A stretch of 55,959 nt of DNA from Gracilibacteraceae bacterium (GCA_031266805.1 JAISAH010000011.1:1-55959); one strand, 5' to 3'. Shown: positions 41,239-50,944, counted from the stretch's first letter. The notes: generated by a model not told the origin, from the letters alone. Numbers and translations: made by a program.

Positions 41239-44200
41239 ATGAACCCCCGAAAATTTATCCGGCCGCTGGTCTTTTCCCTCATCATCCTGTTACTCGCCAT
41301 CCCGACCGCTCCGTCGCTGTCGGTTTCCGCGGCCGCGCCTGAACCGGCGCGGCTCTCTTTGGCGGAAGAAGACGCGGCGGAGTTTTTATTGACCGCGCCG
41401 CACGCCCCCGACTCCTTGCTGGTCAAACTGCCCGCGGCCGGATCCGCCGCCATAACAGCCCATTCCCTTCGCGTCTGGCCCCAGGGCGTGCTCTCCGCCT
41501 CCCTCCTGCTGCGCGCGGCGGAGACCAGCCCCGCAAAGGCCGCGCTCTCGCCGCTTTACGGCGTCGCCTCTGACACGGCGGGGACGGATCATTATGCCGT
41601 TTTCCCTGATGTCGCCGCCTACTCGCTCTCCGGCTCCGATGCGGGCCTTGAGACCGGCACTGAGGCGGGGGACTGGTATGTTTTGCAAGTGGAGGAAGGC
41701 AGCGCCGGTCGGATTTTGGCCGACTTGCTCGCCGACCCGGCTGTGCTGGCCGCCGAACCGGATTATTTGGTCAGCGCCGCGCCTTTCGCCCAAGGCGAGC
41801 TGCAAGCGGCGGCCGCTTTTACCCAATACCATCTGGAGGATTACGGGATCCCGGAGGGCCTCAGCCAGATAAGTTCGCCCGGCCACGGCGTGCGGGTCGC
41901 GGTGCTAGACAGCGGCGTGGATATAACTCATCCTGATCTGGCCATGAATATCGACTCCTCTTATCCCGGCCGCCGCAACTTCACGGGCAGCGGCAATTTA
42001 AGCGATGTGAGCGACGGCTACGATCACGGCACCATGGTGGCCGGCCTCATCGCCGCGAAGGGTCAAGCCCGGGGCGTCGCGCCCGAAGCGAAAATCATCC
42101 CCGTCAAAGTGCTGGATAACAGCGGCAGCGGCAATACCAGCAATTTGATCGCCGCCATGGGCGCGGTGCAGAGATACGCCGATATAATAAATCTGAGCCT
42201 CGGCAGCACGGCGCGTAGCGCGGCTCTGGACGCCGCCGTGCTGAGCGCCTGGCAGGCGGGCTGTCTCGTCGTCTGTTCCGCCGGAAACGAAGGTCTGCCT
42301 AACGGGCCGGCGGACGGTTCCGGGGCCTGGGCCGCGATATATCCGGCCGCCAGCCTAGGCGCCATCGGGGTGATGGCCGCCGCTCAGGAACCGGCGGCGA
42401 ACGGCGATCGTCTGGCAACGTTTTCCAATTGGGATGTGCTACCCAACGACCGCGTCGAATACCATGTGCTGGCCCCCGGTTCCTCGCTGCAAAGCACCGC
42501 GCGGGGCGGCGGTTACAGAACCAACAGCGGCACCTCTTTTGCCACGCCGGTAGTGAGCGGCATGGCCGCCGCGCTGCTTTCCGCGCTGCGCGACGCCAGC
42601 CCGAGCCAAACGATCACGAACGCCGAGCTTTTCAGCCGCGTCGTCGCCGGCACGGAGAACGTCCGGGGCAAGACCGTCGCGGGCAAATCCTACACCCTGC
42701 GCCAGGTCCGTCTGGACAATATGTTGAAAAACCAGCCCGCCCCCGCGTTTATTATAGACGATTCATCTTTGCGCGGCGATTTGCTCGCCGGCGGGGCGGC
42801 CAACCCCCTTTCCGTGGAAATATTTACCTTGCGGGGCTGGGCGGCGGCCGCGACGCTGAGAGTGACGTCGCACACCGCCGGCGTGCGTTTTGCCGGAGAC
42901 GCCTCTTCCTTGGATATCAATCTTGGCGCCCTAGCCGCCAACAGCAGCGCGGCGGCGCAGTTTAACGTTTTTGTCAGCCCGTCGCTCGCCAATGGCGCGG
43001 AAGCGAAGTTCACCTTCACCGTCGGCGCCTCCGTCTTCACGCTGAGCAAGCCCGTGACGCGCCTCACGCATATCGGCGGCGACCTTACCGCCGGACGCAG
43101 CCTGCTGGATCCTTCTTCCGTTTGGGTCGTCGACTCCGCGGCCTCCATTCCGGCCGGGAAAACGCTGACTGTCGCCCCGGGGACGGAAGTGCGCTTTGAG
43201 GCCCCTCTCGTCAACTCCGGCGTCCTTAACATCGCGGGGACGGCGGCGCGTCCGGTCACGCTGCGGCCGGGGAGCCAATGGGACAGGGCGATGATCATGA
43301 ACAGCGGCGAGAGCGCCCGTTCCGTCCTGAATTATGTCGCCGTGACCAATCCGGATCTGCGGGTGACTTCGATCGACCACGCCTATTGGAGCGGGCATGG
43401 CGCGCCGGACCGGCCCCTGCGGGTGGAGGCCGATTCCGTCGCTCACTCGCAGGCCTTTGACTTCCGGCAGGCGGTGATAAAAGCCGACCTGAACGCCTGT
43501 TCTTTCAGCTACCTGGCCGGGGTGGAGATCAGCGGCGGCAGCGTCACCAACTGCACTTTCATGAACAATAGCATGCCGTCCGAATCCAATTTGCCTTTGA
43601 CCAGCCTGGATTTGACCGGCGGCCTGCTTTTCCGGCAGAACGCGGTCCTGACGCCGCTGCGTTTTACCGGTTCCGCCGGCGCCGTCTATGATCTGCGCTC
43701 TAATTATTTTGATTTGCGGCACTCCGTCTCCGCTTCCGCTCCGGATTTCAGCCAATGGGACGAACCGGCGGAACTGGCCTCCGGCTGCACTCTGCGCGTC
43801 GATTCCTCGCCGAATCCCGCGCTGACCGCCGATTGTCCGCCTTTTATCCTGTACGCCGAGTCCCTCCCGGCCGCCGAGGAAATCCGCGGTTATTACTCCA
43901 ACCGCCTCATTCTGACTTTTAACACGGATATGGCCCAGGGCCAGCCGGTGCTGGAATTGCTGTCCAGGCAAAACGCTTCGCTGACCCCGGTTTCCTTTTA
44001 CGACAAACGGGCGGTGAGCGGCGAATGGATCGGCCCTCGCACCTGGCAGCTGAAAGTCCAGACCGATTTTTCCTCCGCTTTCGTGTCGGCGGCCGGCCTG
44101 CGCGGCGCTAAAGACGGCTGGCTTTACACCGCGGACGGGGAACGGCGCCTGCAGGTCGCTCTCAGCGTCACTCGCGTCACGCAGAGCATCGCCCTCCAAG

Positions 44201-45366
44201 CGGAAACAAGCGCCGCCGGCGTCGCCTTAAGCTGGGATAACGCCGCCGGATCAAGCGCCTGTGTCGTTTACCGCCAGCCGGACGGCCAAGCGCCGCAAAA
44301 CATGGGCGCGCAAAAATCGCCTTGGCGCGACGACCCGTCAGGCAGCGCCGCGATTTATCATTACTATATCCGCGCCGGCAACGTCGCTTCCAATATCGTG
44401 ACGGTGAACGGCGGCGGCTCTGGCAGCGGGGGTGGTTCTGGTGGTGGAGGCGGCGGTTCTGGCGGCGGAGGCGGCTCGGGCGGCGGTGGTTCTGGCGGTG
44501 GAGGCGCGGGCGCTGGCGCTTTGCCGGCCGCGCCTGCTCCGGCCCCGCCGGTAGCTCCCTCTGATCCCAAAATAGTCGCCCATATCAGCGGCGCCGACCG
44601 GGTGCAGACATCCGTGCTTATTTCACAGCGCGGCTGGGAGAGCGCCGATACCGTCGTTATCGCCCCCGGCGCGCAGGCCAATCTGATCGACGCTTTAGCC
44701 GCCGCGCCGCTCGCCGGCCAGGAAAACGCCCCTGTTTTACTCAGCGTGAACGGCGGCGTATCGGCGGAAGTGACGGCGGAAATCAGGCGGCTTGGCGCCA
44801 AAAAGATCTACATGATCGGCGCGCTGGCCCCCTCCGTCGCCGAGGCCTTGACCACCGCCCTGCCCGCGGCGGAGATCACGGTCCTGCGCGGCCAGACCCG
44901 TATGGAAACCCTCCAAATAATAAACGCGCAAATAAAAGAACCGCGAGGCGTGTTCCTCGTCGGTTATAACGGACTGCCCGACGCTCTGTCCGTCGCCTCT
45001 TACGCCGCCGCGCACGGCTATGTCCTGCAACTGGCCGCTCCGGACGGGACACCGCCCGCCGCCTCCTATCCGGGGCTGCCCGGCTATATTCTGGGCGGAC
45101 CGGCTTTGGTGCGCGACGTGCCCGGCTATACGCGCCTTTACGGCGCCGACCGCTATGCCACCAACGCCGCGGTGCTGGGCGCTTTACCCTTCGATACCGG
45201 GATAGTCTACACCGCCAACGGCCAAACCCTGGTGGACGCGCTGACCGGTTCGGCTCTGGCGGCGCAAACCAACTCGCCTGTCGTCCTCACCCCCGGCTGG
45301 GAACCCTCCGCCCTGCCCGCGGGCCTGAGCGAAGCGGACACTCAGATCTACGCTTTCGGCGGCTGA
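41239..45366 (+). CDS. giant wall-anchored subtilisin-like protease, copy 2
   Basis: From ATG 41,239 (AGAGGT upstream) it has 1375 residues; an upstream GTG would add 14 residues before the signal peptide. The catalytic set is Asp224 in VAVLDSGVDITHP, His263 in DHGTMVAGLIA, Asn350 in SAGNEG and Ser433 in NSGTSFATPVVSGMA. The middle has a beta-helix-like segment (IPAGKTLTVAPGTEVRFEAP) and an FN3-like domain (residues about 980–1055). A Gly/Ser hinge of about 38 residues replaces the pure glycine hinge of copy 1, and three CWB2-type repeats end the protein. It shares domain order with copy 1 but is well diverged, so the duplication is old. Probable role: processing of surface proteins or external substrates. 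Confidence 0.88.
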   Translation: MNPRKFIRPLVFSLIILLLAIPTAPSLSVSAAAPEPARLSLAEEDAAEFLLTAPHAPDSLLVKLPAAGSAAITAHSLRVWPQGVLSASLLLRAAETSPAKAALSPLYGVASDTAGTDHYAVFPDVAAYSLSGSDAGLETGTEAGDWYVLQVEEGSAGRILADLLADPAVLAAEPDYLVSAAPFAQGELQAAAAFTQYHLEDYGIPEGLSQISSPGHGVRVAVLDSGVDITHPDLAMNIDSSYPGRRNFTGSGNLSDVSDGYDHGTMVAGLIAAKGQARGVAPEAKIIPVKVLDNSGSGNTSNLIAAMGAVQRYADIINLSLGSTARSAALDAAVLSAWQAGCLVVCSAGNEGLPNGPADGSGAWAAIYPAASLGAIGVMAAAQEPAANGDRLATFSNWDVLPNDRVEYHVLAPGSSLQSTARGGGYRTNSGTSFATPVVSGMAAALLSALRDASPSQTITNAELFSRVVAGTENVRGKTVAGKSYTLRQVRLDNMLKNQPAPAFIIDDSSLRGDLLAGGAANPLSVEIFTLRGWAAAATLRVTSHTAGVRFAGDASSLDINLGALAANSSAAAQFNVFVSPSLANGAEAKFTFTVGASVFTLSKPVTRLTHIGGDLTAGRSLLDPSSVWVVDSAASIPAGKTLTVAPGTEVRFEAPLVNSGVLNIAGTAARPVTLRPGSQWDRAMIMNSGESARSVLNYVAVTNPDLRVTSIDHAYWSGHGAPDRPLRVEADSVAHSQAFDFRQAVIKADLNACSFSYLAGVEISGGSVTNCTFMNNSMPSESNLPLTSLDLTGGLLFRQNAVLTPLRFTGSAGAVYDLRSNYFDLRHSVSASAPDFSQWDEPAELASGCTLRVDSSPNPALTADCPPFILYAESLPAAEEIRGYYSNRLILTFNTDMAQGQPVLELLSRQNASLTPVSFYDKRAVSGEWIGPRTWQLKVQTDFSSAFVSAAGLRGAKDGWLYTADGERRLQVALSVTRVTQSIALQAETSAAGVALSWDNAAGSSACVVYRQPDGQAPQNMGAQKSPWRDDPSGSAAIYHYYIRAGNVASNIVTVNGGGSGSGGGSGGGGGGSGGGGGSGGGGSGGGGAGAGALPAAPAPAPPVAPSDPKIVAHISGADRVQTSVLISQRGWESADTVVIAPGAQANLIDALAAAPLAGQENAPVLLSVNGGVSAEVTAEIRRLGAKKIYMIGALAPSVAEALTTALPAAEITVLRGQTRMETLQIINAQIKEPRGVFLVGYNGLPDALSVASYAAAHGYVLQLAAPDGTPPAASYPGLPGYILGGPALVRDVPGYTRLYGADRYATNAAVLGALPFDTGIVYTANGQTLVDALTGSALAAQTNSPVVLTPGWEPSALPAGLSEADTQIYAFGG

Positions 45367-45396
45367 CTCCGTTTAAATGATGGGAAGGGATATAAT

Positions 45397-45870
45397 GTGA
45401 AGGTTGATTTCCGTTTAATGAAGAAGGGATTCGCGGTGGTGTTTTATCGTCCCGCAGACCATACCAATGTTGATGATGAACAGGTTAATGAGACAAGTGC
45501 TGCGTTTGGAGCGGCACGGGATGTCTCATTAAATGTCCGGATAAATGACGAGGATGTCCAGATAAATTATGGAAATGTCCAGACAAATGACGAGGATGTC
45601 CAGATAAATGACGAAAATGTCCAGATAAATCATGGAAATGTCCAGATAAATGTCCAGATAAATGATATGGAGCGCCGGGTGCTTACCATTATAGCGGAGC
45701 GCCCGAATCTCACGCTTAATGAAATCGCCATGCAAATATCAAGAACTGCCAAGACTGCGCAACGGTATCTGGAAAAACTGCGAAGCAAAAGCATTATAAA
45801 CCGCGTCGGCTCTAAGAAAGACGGGTATTGGGAGATCATCGCGCCCGTTGGAAAAAAGGATCGCTCATGA
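45397..45870 (+). CDS. C-terminal piece of an AlbA/HATPase-type winged-helix regulator
   Basis: The 157 residues start at GTG behind GGGAAGGG. The opening KVDFRLMKKGFAVVFYRP is what normally closes the GHKL ATPase part of such regulators, so the AlbA_2 and ATPase domains are missing. The frame upstream is open back to the protease stop. Residues 45–88 are a tandem [DN]-x-[DN]-VQIN repeat. Residues 90–150 are a winged helix (LTIIAERPNLTLNEIAMQIS) ending GYWEIIAPVG. It may survive as a small DNA-binding protein or be a silent remnant. Confidence 0.6.
   Translation: MKVDFRLMKKGFAVVFYRPADHTNVDDEQVNETSAAFGAARDVSLNVRINDEDVQINYGNVQTNDEDVQINDENVQINHGNVQINVQINDMERRVLTIIAERPNLTLNEIAMQISRTAKTAQRYLEKLRSKSIINRVGSKKDGYWEIIAPVGKKDRS
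45532..45666 (+). repeat. 18-bp in-frame tandem repeat in the regulator piece
   Basis: About seven imperfect units built around AATGTCCAGATAAAT encode [DN]VQIN steps. Units are multiples of three, so copy-number changes would alter linker length and leave the frame intact. Confidence 0.8.
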
Positions 45871-45920
45871 ACATCACGGAAGTCAAAAAATACGGTCAAT
45901 TTTTGAGTTCAAACTTATAG
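45867..45920 (+). pseudogene. possible 5' stub of the gene that followed the regulator
   Basis: An ATG overlapping the regulator stop (ATGA) opens MNITEVKKYGQFLSSNL and then stops at TAG 45,918. The ATGA coupling looks genuine, and the sequence turns AT-rich at about the same point, which suggests that the original gene was cut by the AT-rich insert carrying the lipoprotein. The family cannot be named from 17 residues. Confidence 0.3.
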
Positions 45921-47062
45921 TAACGAGGAGCCCTTTCTAAATCTCTAAAACTTTGCATAATCACACCAACTTCGCGCCCCGGCGCCCAATAATATTGGGT
46001 CTTGCCGGGTAATTCTGAGATTCGAACAAAACAATCTTTGCTGATTAAGTATAAATAAGGCCTAATGTCTCGCCAAATAGACCAAGTTACAAAATTTTCG
46101 CTAACATGCAGATTGCCCACATTGCTAAAAGAGGAAAATAACTCCTGATCATCAGTCAAGTTGTAAAGAGCAAAAACTGTTACCAATTTTTCTTCTTCGG
46201 TCGGTTTGTTAATAATGGCATAAACATGAGTGGCGGCAGCTATATCCATCGATCTGTCTAATGTTAAAAACGGCGAGCCTTCCAGATCGGCCAACAGGTC
46301 AAAGCGTTCGTTTTCGCTTTTAATTACCGCTGCAACAAGACCGTTGAGCATCAATGGATTTTGGGCGTCAGCCAGAACTAATTTTTTCTCTTTAGTTTTT
46401 GCGTTAAAAGAGAAAAGATCCCGAGTGAAACCGTGGTTATATTCTCTAATATTGTCATAATAAACTAAATCGTCTAGCAAAAGAACTTTGTTATTAAAAA
46501 CATTTTCAAGGTAGTCTTCGCTAAAACTGTCGATATACTGGGGTATTCCCGTTTTTCTGTCTAATAGCATTAAGTCATATGTTTGCCAGTGATCTTTAGT
46601 CAGGTTATAGATCATATAATCGCCGTTTGCCGCGACCACCCGACACTCCTCTGATTTCGCCGGAACAAGCAGGATTTGATAATCAGATGTATTGATATCA
46701 ATGATCCCGATTTCTTCGACTTTAGCAGGCAATGACGAGGACATTAAGTAAAGAATCATTTCTTCGTCGGTTGGCATGAATTCCATTTCCAGTGCGGCTT
46801 GCTTTCCTTCAAAGAACAATTTGTCCATGTTTATTTCGGTTATATCCAGAAAAGTGTCGGATTCATACACAGGCCTGTTAAATTCGTAATATATGGGTAT
46901 GGAATCCGCCGGCACAGGCACAGGAACAGGAACTAAATCGACGGATTCTATATCCTGATGTTCAGAAATCAGGAAACAACCGGCCAAAACCGAACAAAAC
47001 CCTAAGACGAATAAGAGAATGACCGTATTTCGTGTGATTTTATTCTGTAGAGTGAGCTTCAT
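45896..47062 (-). CDS. lipoprotein, beta-propeller-like, unknown function
   Basis: The protein has 388 residues with a lipoprotein signal: a basic start, a hydrophobic stretch ILLFVLGFCSV, and the lipobox LAGC (Cys28). After a short VPVPVPVPAD spacer come repeated blocks of 45–55 residues alternating strands and loops (YMIYNLTKDHWQTYDLMLLD, LVYYDNIREYNHG), compatible with a beta-propeller. It is preceded 45 bases upstream by the polyferredoxin gene, so the two probably share a transcript. It may be an outer-face partner of the membrane redox protein, but nothing in the sequence shows this directly. Base composition is AT-richer than the neighbours on both sides. Confidence 0.75.
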   Translation of the reverse strand: MKLTLQNKITRNTVILLFVLGFCSVLAGCFLISEHQDIESVDLVPVPVPVPADSIPIYYEFNRPVYESDTFLDITEINMDKLFFEGKQAALEMEFMPTDEEMILYLMSSSLPAKVEEIGIIDINTSDYQILLVPAKSEECRVVAANGDYMIYNLTKDHWQTYDLMLLDRKTGIPQYIDSFSEDYLENVFNNKVLLLDDLVYYDNIREYNHGFTRDLFSFNAKTKEKKLVLADAQNPLMLNGLVAAVIKSENERFDLLADLEGSPFLTLDRSMDIAAATHVYAIINKPTEEEKLVTVFALYNLTDDQELFSSFSNVGNLHVSENFVTWSIWRDIRPYLYLISKDCFVRISELPGKTQYYWAPGREVGVIMQSFRDLERAPRYYKFELKN

Positions 47063-47107
47063 GAAAACCTCTTAAAGCGGTTCAGGTCTCTACCGAACCT
47101 ATTTTTT

Positions 47108-47923
47108 TTAGTTATGCAATGCTTTTTGGGGGCATTCATCTATACAATTAAAACAAAGAATACATTCTGTTCCATTAAGGCGGGTTCTGGCATTATTCGT
47201 CATGTCTACATTCATGGGACACACTTTTTTGCATCTGTTACATGAAATGCATTTGTCTGTATTTATTTTTATGCGAAGTAATGCAAAATAACTTGCGGGT
47301 TTTAGAAAAACAGTGATCGGGCAAATATATTTGCAAAATGCCCTGTTGTCCTTAAAAACAAAGGCCAGCGCGATCCCTGTTGCATAATATAAAATGTTGC
47401 CTAAAATAAAACTCCAAAACATAATGTTTCCCTTATAAGGAACTTGCTTTGAAAATAGAATGGCGCCAAAAATTAATGATCCAATAAAAACGATATACCT
47501 AATATAGCCAATATGTTTCCTTGGGTCTTGTGGTATTTTATAGGGTAATAATTCAAGTATCATTGCAGTCCAACAGGCATAGCCGCACCAACCTCTGCCA
47601 AAAAGTACAGGGCCGAAAATTTTTGCAATTAAATAATGAAGAACAGAGGCGTAAAATACTCCGTTAAATAAAAGTATCCAAAATCCTTCTATTTGCATGT
47701 TTTCGTTTGATATTATCCCAAGATAACCAAACATATATAAACCAACAGCAAACAACACTATAAGCCGCGCATATTTAAATTTTCGCGTTTTCAAAAAGAT
47801 ACCGCCGGCGACGCATGTGCCTATATATGTAAAATTAAACAAGTAGAATAAATGGATTGTTAAACCGAGTGATAACGCAATGATTATAAAAAATAACCAG
47901 ATTATAAAATAAATGCCACGCAT
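47108..47923 (-). CDS. NapH/NosR-like membrane polyferredoxin
   Basis: The 271-residue protein has six or so membrane helices. It carries the NapH/NosR/CcoG-type cysteine pairs GRGWCGYACW and FCKYICPI facing one side, and two C-terminal 4Fe-4S motifs CISCNRCKKVCP and CILCFNCIDECP. Such proteins pass electrons between quinone or flavoproteins and outside or cytoplasmic reductases. There are no nap, nos or rnf genes nearby, so the partner is unknown; the lipoprotein downstream is the only candidate. GGGGAGA lies about 13 bases before the ATG. AT-rich like the lipoprotein gene. Confidence 0.85.
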   Translation of the reverse strand: MRGIYFIIWLFFIIIALSLGLTIHLFYLFNFTYIGTCVAGGIFLKTRKFKYARLIVLFAVGLYMFGYLGIISNENMQIEGFWILLFNGVFYASVLHYLIAKIFGPVLFGRGWCGYACWTAMILELLPYKIPQDPRKHIGYIRYIVFIGSLIFGAILFSKQVPYKGNIMFWSFILGNILYYATGIALAFVFKDNRAFCKYICPITVFLKPASYFALLRIKINTDKCISCNRCKKVCPMNVDMTNNARTRLNGTECILCFNCIDECPQKALHN

Positions 47924-47962
47924 TTCTTTTTTTGTCTCCCCAGAATAAGCGAACAGTAAATC

Positions 47963-47992
47963 GCCGCACTTCAGACGAGTTGATTGTGCGGC
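47963..47992. promoter_or_regulatory. hairpin in the leader of the polyferredoxin gene
   Basis: GCCGCAC and GTGCGGC enclose a 16-base loop, about 40 bases before the start codon on the minus strand. The 208-base gap 47,924–48,131 has no convincing gene; a 78-codon frame there is not supported. A regulatory RNA structure is possible. Confidence 0.3.
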
Positions 47993-48131
47993 AATCTGCG
48001 GTGTTATTCGCCGCGAGATACTGTCTCACAGCTTTCTGTGTCTGAATCATATGAGTGCGTATCGACAACACAAATAGCCGGTTCCCGCTTATGTACCCGC
48101 GGGAGGCGAAACAGCGAACAGAAAAAGCCGC

Positions 48132-48611
48132 CTAAATTTTCTCGTATTCGTCAAAATTATACTTTACCTGATGCCGGCGGCTCCATTCTTTCAGATCCTG
48201 CACCAGCTCGTCAAACGGGGCGTAAAAATCGGCGGGCAGCAGATAAGTTTTGTTGTCCGCCCGGAGTCTGATCACGCTCTCATCTCTGCGCCAGCCGCGC
48301 CGGCGGCGGCAGACGACGCGCCTGATGTCCGCGGGTTCCAAGATCTCCCGGCTCAGCAAGGAGGAAAAAGTCAGGGTGCCTGATTCGATCAGCAGTTTTT
48401 GCGACTTGGCAAAAACAAGAGTGACCGCCAGCGCGATAAGAGTCACAAAGTAGATCACCATGAAAATCTGTCCGTATCGCGCCGGCAGTTTGCTCAAATT
48501 GTAAAACGGCAGGAGCAGCGCGGGGTAAAGGACCATGAACAACACCATCGGTTGCACCAGTTTCTTTTTTATCTGAAAAGAATAACCTTTGCCCCGCATC
48601 TCATTCTGCAT
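48132..48611 (-). CDS. small membrane protein with PH-like (YcxB-type) C-terminal domain
   Basis: From ATG 48,611 (GGAGG five bases upstream) it is 159 residues. Two hydrophobic segments (VLFMVLYPALLLPFY and MVIYFVTLIALAVTLVF) are followed by a cytoplasmic beta domain (LLIESGTLTFSSLLSREILE, then SVIRLRADNKTYLLPADFYA) of the YcxB/bacterial-PH kind. It lies 31 bases after codY and probably uses the same transcript. Function unknown. Confidence 0.7.
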   Translation of the reverse strand: MQNEMRGKGYSFQIKKKLVQPMVLFMVLYPALLLPFYNLSKLPARYGQIFMVIYFVTLIALAVTLVFAKSQKLLIESGTLTFSSLLSREILEPADIRRVVCRRRRGWRRDESVIRLRADNKTYLLPADFYAPFDELVQDLKEWSRRHQVKYNFDEYEKI

Positions 48612-48642
48612 ATCGTCCTCCGCGAATTCACGCAAGTTCGAA

Positions 48643-49467
48643 TCAACGCTTGGTTATTCTGTTCAGCTCATCCAGAAGGTACTCGTTCAGCACCCGGATG
48701 TAAGTGCCCTTCATGCCGAGGGATTTGGACTCGATCACGCCGGCGGACTCGAATTTGCGCAGCGCGTTCACGATGACGGAGCGGGTGATGCCCACGCGGT
48801 CGGCGATCTTGCTGGCCACGAGATGGCCTTCCGTGCCGCCCAGCTCGGCGAAAATATGCTCCACCGCCTCCAGTTCCGAATAGGACAGCGTGCCGACCGC
48901 GATCTGCACCGCCGCTTTTTTCCGGGCTTCCACTTCCGCTCGTTCCGCCCGTTCCCGCAAAATCTCCATGCCGATGATGGTGGCGCCATATTCCGCCACG
49001 ATCAGGTCCCCCGCCGTAAAACGCACGCCGAACTTGGCCAGCACGAGCGTGCCCACCCGTTCCGAGCCGCCCAGCACGGGGATGATGGTGGAAATCTTGT
49101 CATTATAAACACATTCGTCGTCGGGGCTGAACACACAGCCGTTATCCTTCTGGGAAAAATTGGATTTAGTATTGCCGACGCTCAAAAGCTCGGAGTTATA
49201 TGCTTCCGGGAACTGCTCCGTATCCTGAATGATCTTGTCAATGCTGGTGCAGGTGAAGCCCGGCACGCATTGATAGCCCAGAAGATTGCCCTTGTTGTTC
49301 AGGATATAGCAGTTGGACTCGGTCTTGTTGCTGATGACGACGGCCATCTCGGCAAAATCCACCGGATTGCCGGCCGACCGCTGAATGAGTTTGCCGATGC
49401 CTCTCGTTTTTTCCAGCACCACGCTCAGTTCATTGGAATAGTTGGCGTCAGTATTCGTATCTATCAT
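48643..49467 (-). CDS. codY: GTP- and branched-chain-amino-acid-sensing repressor
   Basis: CodY (274 residues; usual about 259) binds GTP and Ile/Leu/Val through an N-terminal GAF domain and represses nutrient-adaptation genes in Gram-positive bacteria. The GAF part shows ELSVVLEKTRGIGKLIQ and the ligand-loop stretch NLLGYQCVPGF. The C-terminal winged helix has GHLVASKIADRVGITRSVIV and NALRKFESAGVIESKSLGMK, the most conserved part of the family. GGGAG precedes the ATG. It lies 49 bases after hslU, the order found across Bacilli and Clostridia. Confidence 0.97.
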   Translation of the reverse strand: MIDTNTDANYSNELSVVLEKTRGIGKLIQRSAGNPVDFAEMAVVISNKTESNCYILNNKGNLLGYQCVPGFTCTSIDKIIQDTEQFPEAYNSELLSVGNTKSNFSQKDNGCVFSPDDECVYNDKISTIIPVLGGSERVGTLVLAKFGVRFTAGDLIVAEYGATIIGMEILRERAERAEVEARKKAAVQIAVGTLSYSELEAVEHIFAELGGTEGHLVASKIADRVGITRSVIVNALRKFESAGVIESKSLGMKGTYIRVLNEYLLDELNRITKR

Positions 49468-49516
49468 GATAAATCTCCCTTCTATATATAAGAAGCGTTG
49501 GAATTTGTTTACTCAG

Positions 49517-50923
49517 TTATAAAATATATTTGGAAAGGTCCTGACTGCGGGCGATATCGCCTACCCGGCGCTGCACATATTCCCGGTTTATCTCCAGCTC
49601 AAAATCAGGCGGCAGCTCCGAAGCCTCGAAAGAGAGTTCCTCCAGCACTTTTTCCACAATAGTGTGCAGGCGGCGCGCCCCGATGTTTTCCGTCGCGGCG
49701 TTGACGTCGAACGCCATTTGCGCGATCTCCCCGATAGCTTCTTCCGCGAAACTGAGGCGGACGCCTTCGGTGGAAAGCAGGGCTTCATACTGTTTGAGGA
49801 TCGAAGCGTTGGGCTCGGTGAGAATACGGCGAAAATCCTCGATGCTGAGCGAGCGTAATTCCACTCGGATAGGAAAACGCCCCTGCAGTTCCGGAATGAG
49901 GTCGGAAGGTTTGGAGACATGGAAAGCGCCGGCGGCGATAAAAAGGATATGGTCGGTTTTGACGGGGCCGTATTTCGTGACTACGGTCGCCCCCTCCACG
50001 ATGGGAAGGATATCGCGCTGCACGCCGCCGCGGGAGACGTCCGGGCCGCTGCTCCCTTCCCGGCCGGCGATCTTGTCTATCTCATCCAGAAAAACGATGC
50101 CTTCCTGTTCCGTGCGGCGGATGGCCTCCTGCACAGCCGCCGTCTGATCGACGAGATTCTGCGCTTCCTCCTGCGTGAGGATGCGCCGCGCTTCCTTTAC
50201 CGGGACCTTGCGTTTCTTTTTCCGTTTCGGCAGCATATCCAGCATATCCTGCATATTGCTTTGCAGACCGGACATGCCCATATCGATCAGAGAGCCGCCC
50301 ATCATATCGGAAAAAGGGCTGTCTTCCATTTCCACCTCTATGAGGTAATCTTCCAGCTCACCGTTTTTCAGCCGCCGCTCGATCAGATCCCGCTCTTTTT
50401 CGATCTCCGGCGCCACGGGTTCCGGCTCCGGCGGCTCTTTTTTATCTTCCTGCATGAACATCTGAAAAGGATTGAGCGACGGGGTTTCCCGGCGCCGGCC
50501 CGGGGCGAGCAGGACGAGCAGCCGTTTTTCCGCGTTCACCCGCGCGGCGGCTTCCACTTCCTTCATCTTTTCCGCCTTTACCATGCGCAGGGCGAATTCC
50601 ACCAAATCGCGGATGATGGATTCCACGTCGCGGCCCACATAACCGACTTCCGTAAATTTCGTCGCTTCCACCTTGTGAAACGGCGCCTTGACTAATTTGG
50701 CCAGCCTCCGGGCGATCTCCGTCTTGCCTACGCCGGTCGGGCCGATCATCAGGATATTTTTCGGCAAAACGTCTTCCTGCAAACCGGCCGGGAGGAGCGA
50801 ACGGCGATAGCGGTTGCGCAGAGCCACGGCCACGGCTTTTTTGGCTTCGTCCTGCCCGATGATATACCGATCCAGTTCGGCTACGATCTCTTTGGGCGTT
50901 AGTTGTTCCAATGTGCTGACCAT
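49517..50923 (-). CDS. hslU: HslUV protease ATPase subunit
   Basis: HslU (468 residues) is the hexameric AAA+ unfoldase that feeds proteins to HslV. It has Walker A GPTGVGKT, the pore motif GYVGRD, Walker [13 protein letters not shown], sensor [12 protein letters not shown], and the C-terminal YIL tail that docks into HslV. The intermediate domain (about 130–250) is present. The ribosome site AAAGGA touches ATG 50,923, so the TTG 12 bases later, which has standard spacing, may be the true start. Confidence 0.97.
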   Translation of the reverse strand: MVSTLEQLTPKEIVAELDRYIIGQDEAKKAVAVALRNRYRRSLLPAGLQEDVLPKNILMIGPTGVGKTEIARRLAKLVKAPFHKVEATKFTEVGYVGRDVESIIRDLVEFALRMVKAEKMKEVEAAARVNAEKRLLVLLAPGRRRETPSLNPFQMFMQEDKKEPPEPEPVAPEIEKERDLIERRLKNGELEDYLIEVEMEDSPFSDMMGGSLIDMGMSGLQSNMQDMLDMLPKRKKKRKVPVKEARRILTQEEAQNLVDQTAAVQEAIRRTEQEGIVFLDEIDKIAGREGSSGPDVSRGGVQRDILPIVEGATVVTKYGPVKTDHILFIAAGAFHVSKPSDLIPELQGRFPIRVELRSLSIEDFRRILTEPNASILKQYEALLSTEGVRLSFAEEAIGEIAQMAFDVNAATENIGARRLHTIVEKVLEELSFEASELPPDFELEINREYVQRRVGDIARSQDLSKYIL

Positions 50924-50944
50924 TCCTTTCCGCTTAGTTCCCGC

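Noticed and set aside
47835-48071. A 78-codon minus-strand frame (MIQTQKAVRQYLAANN) between the PH-like gene and the polyferredoxin
   Set aside because: No ribosome site, no family similarity, and it runs into the polyferredoxin gene in another frame.
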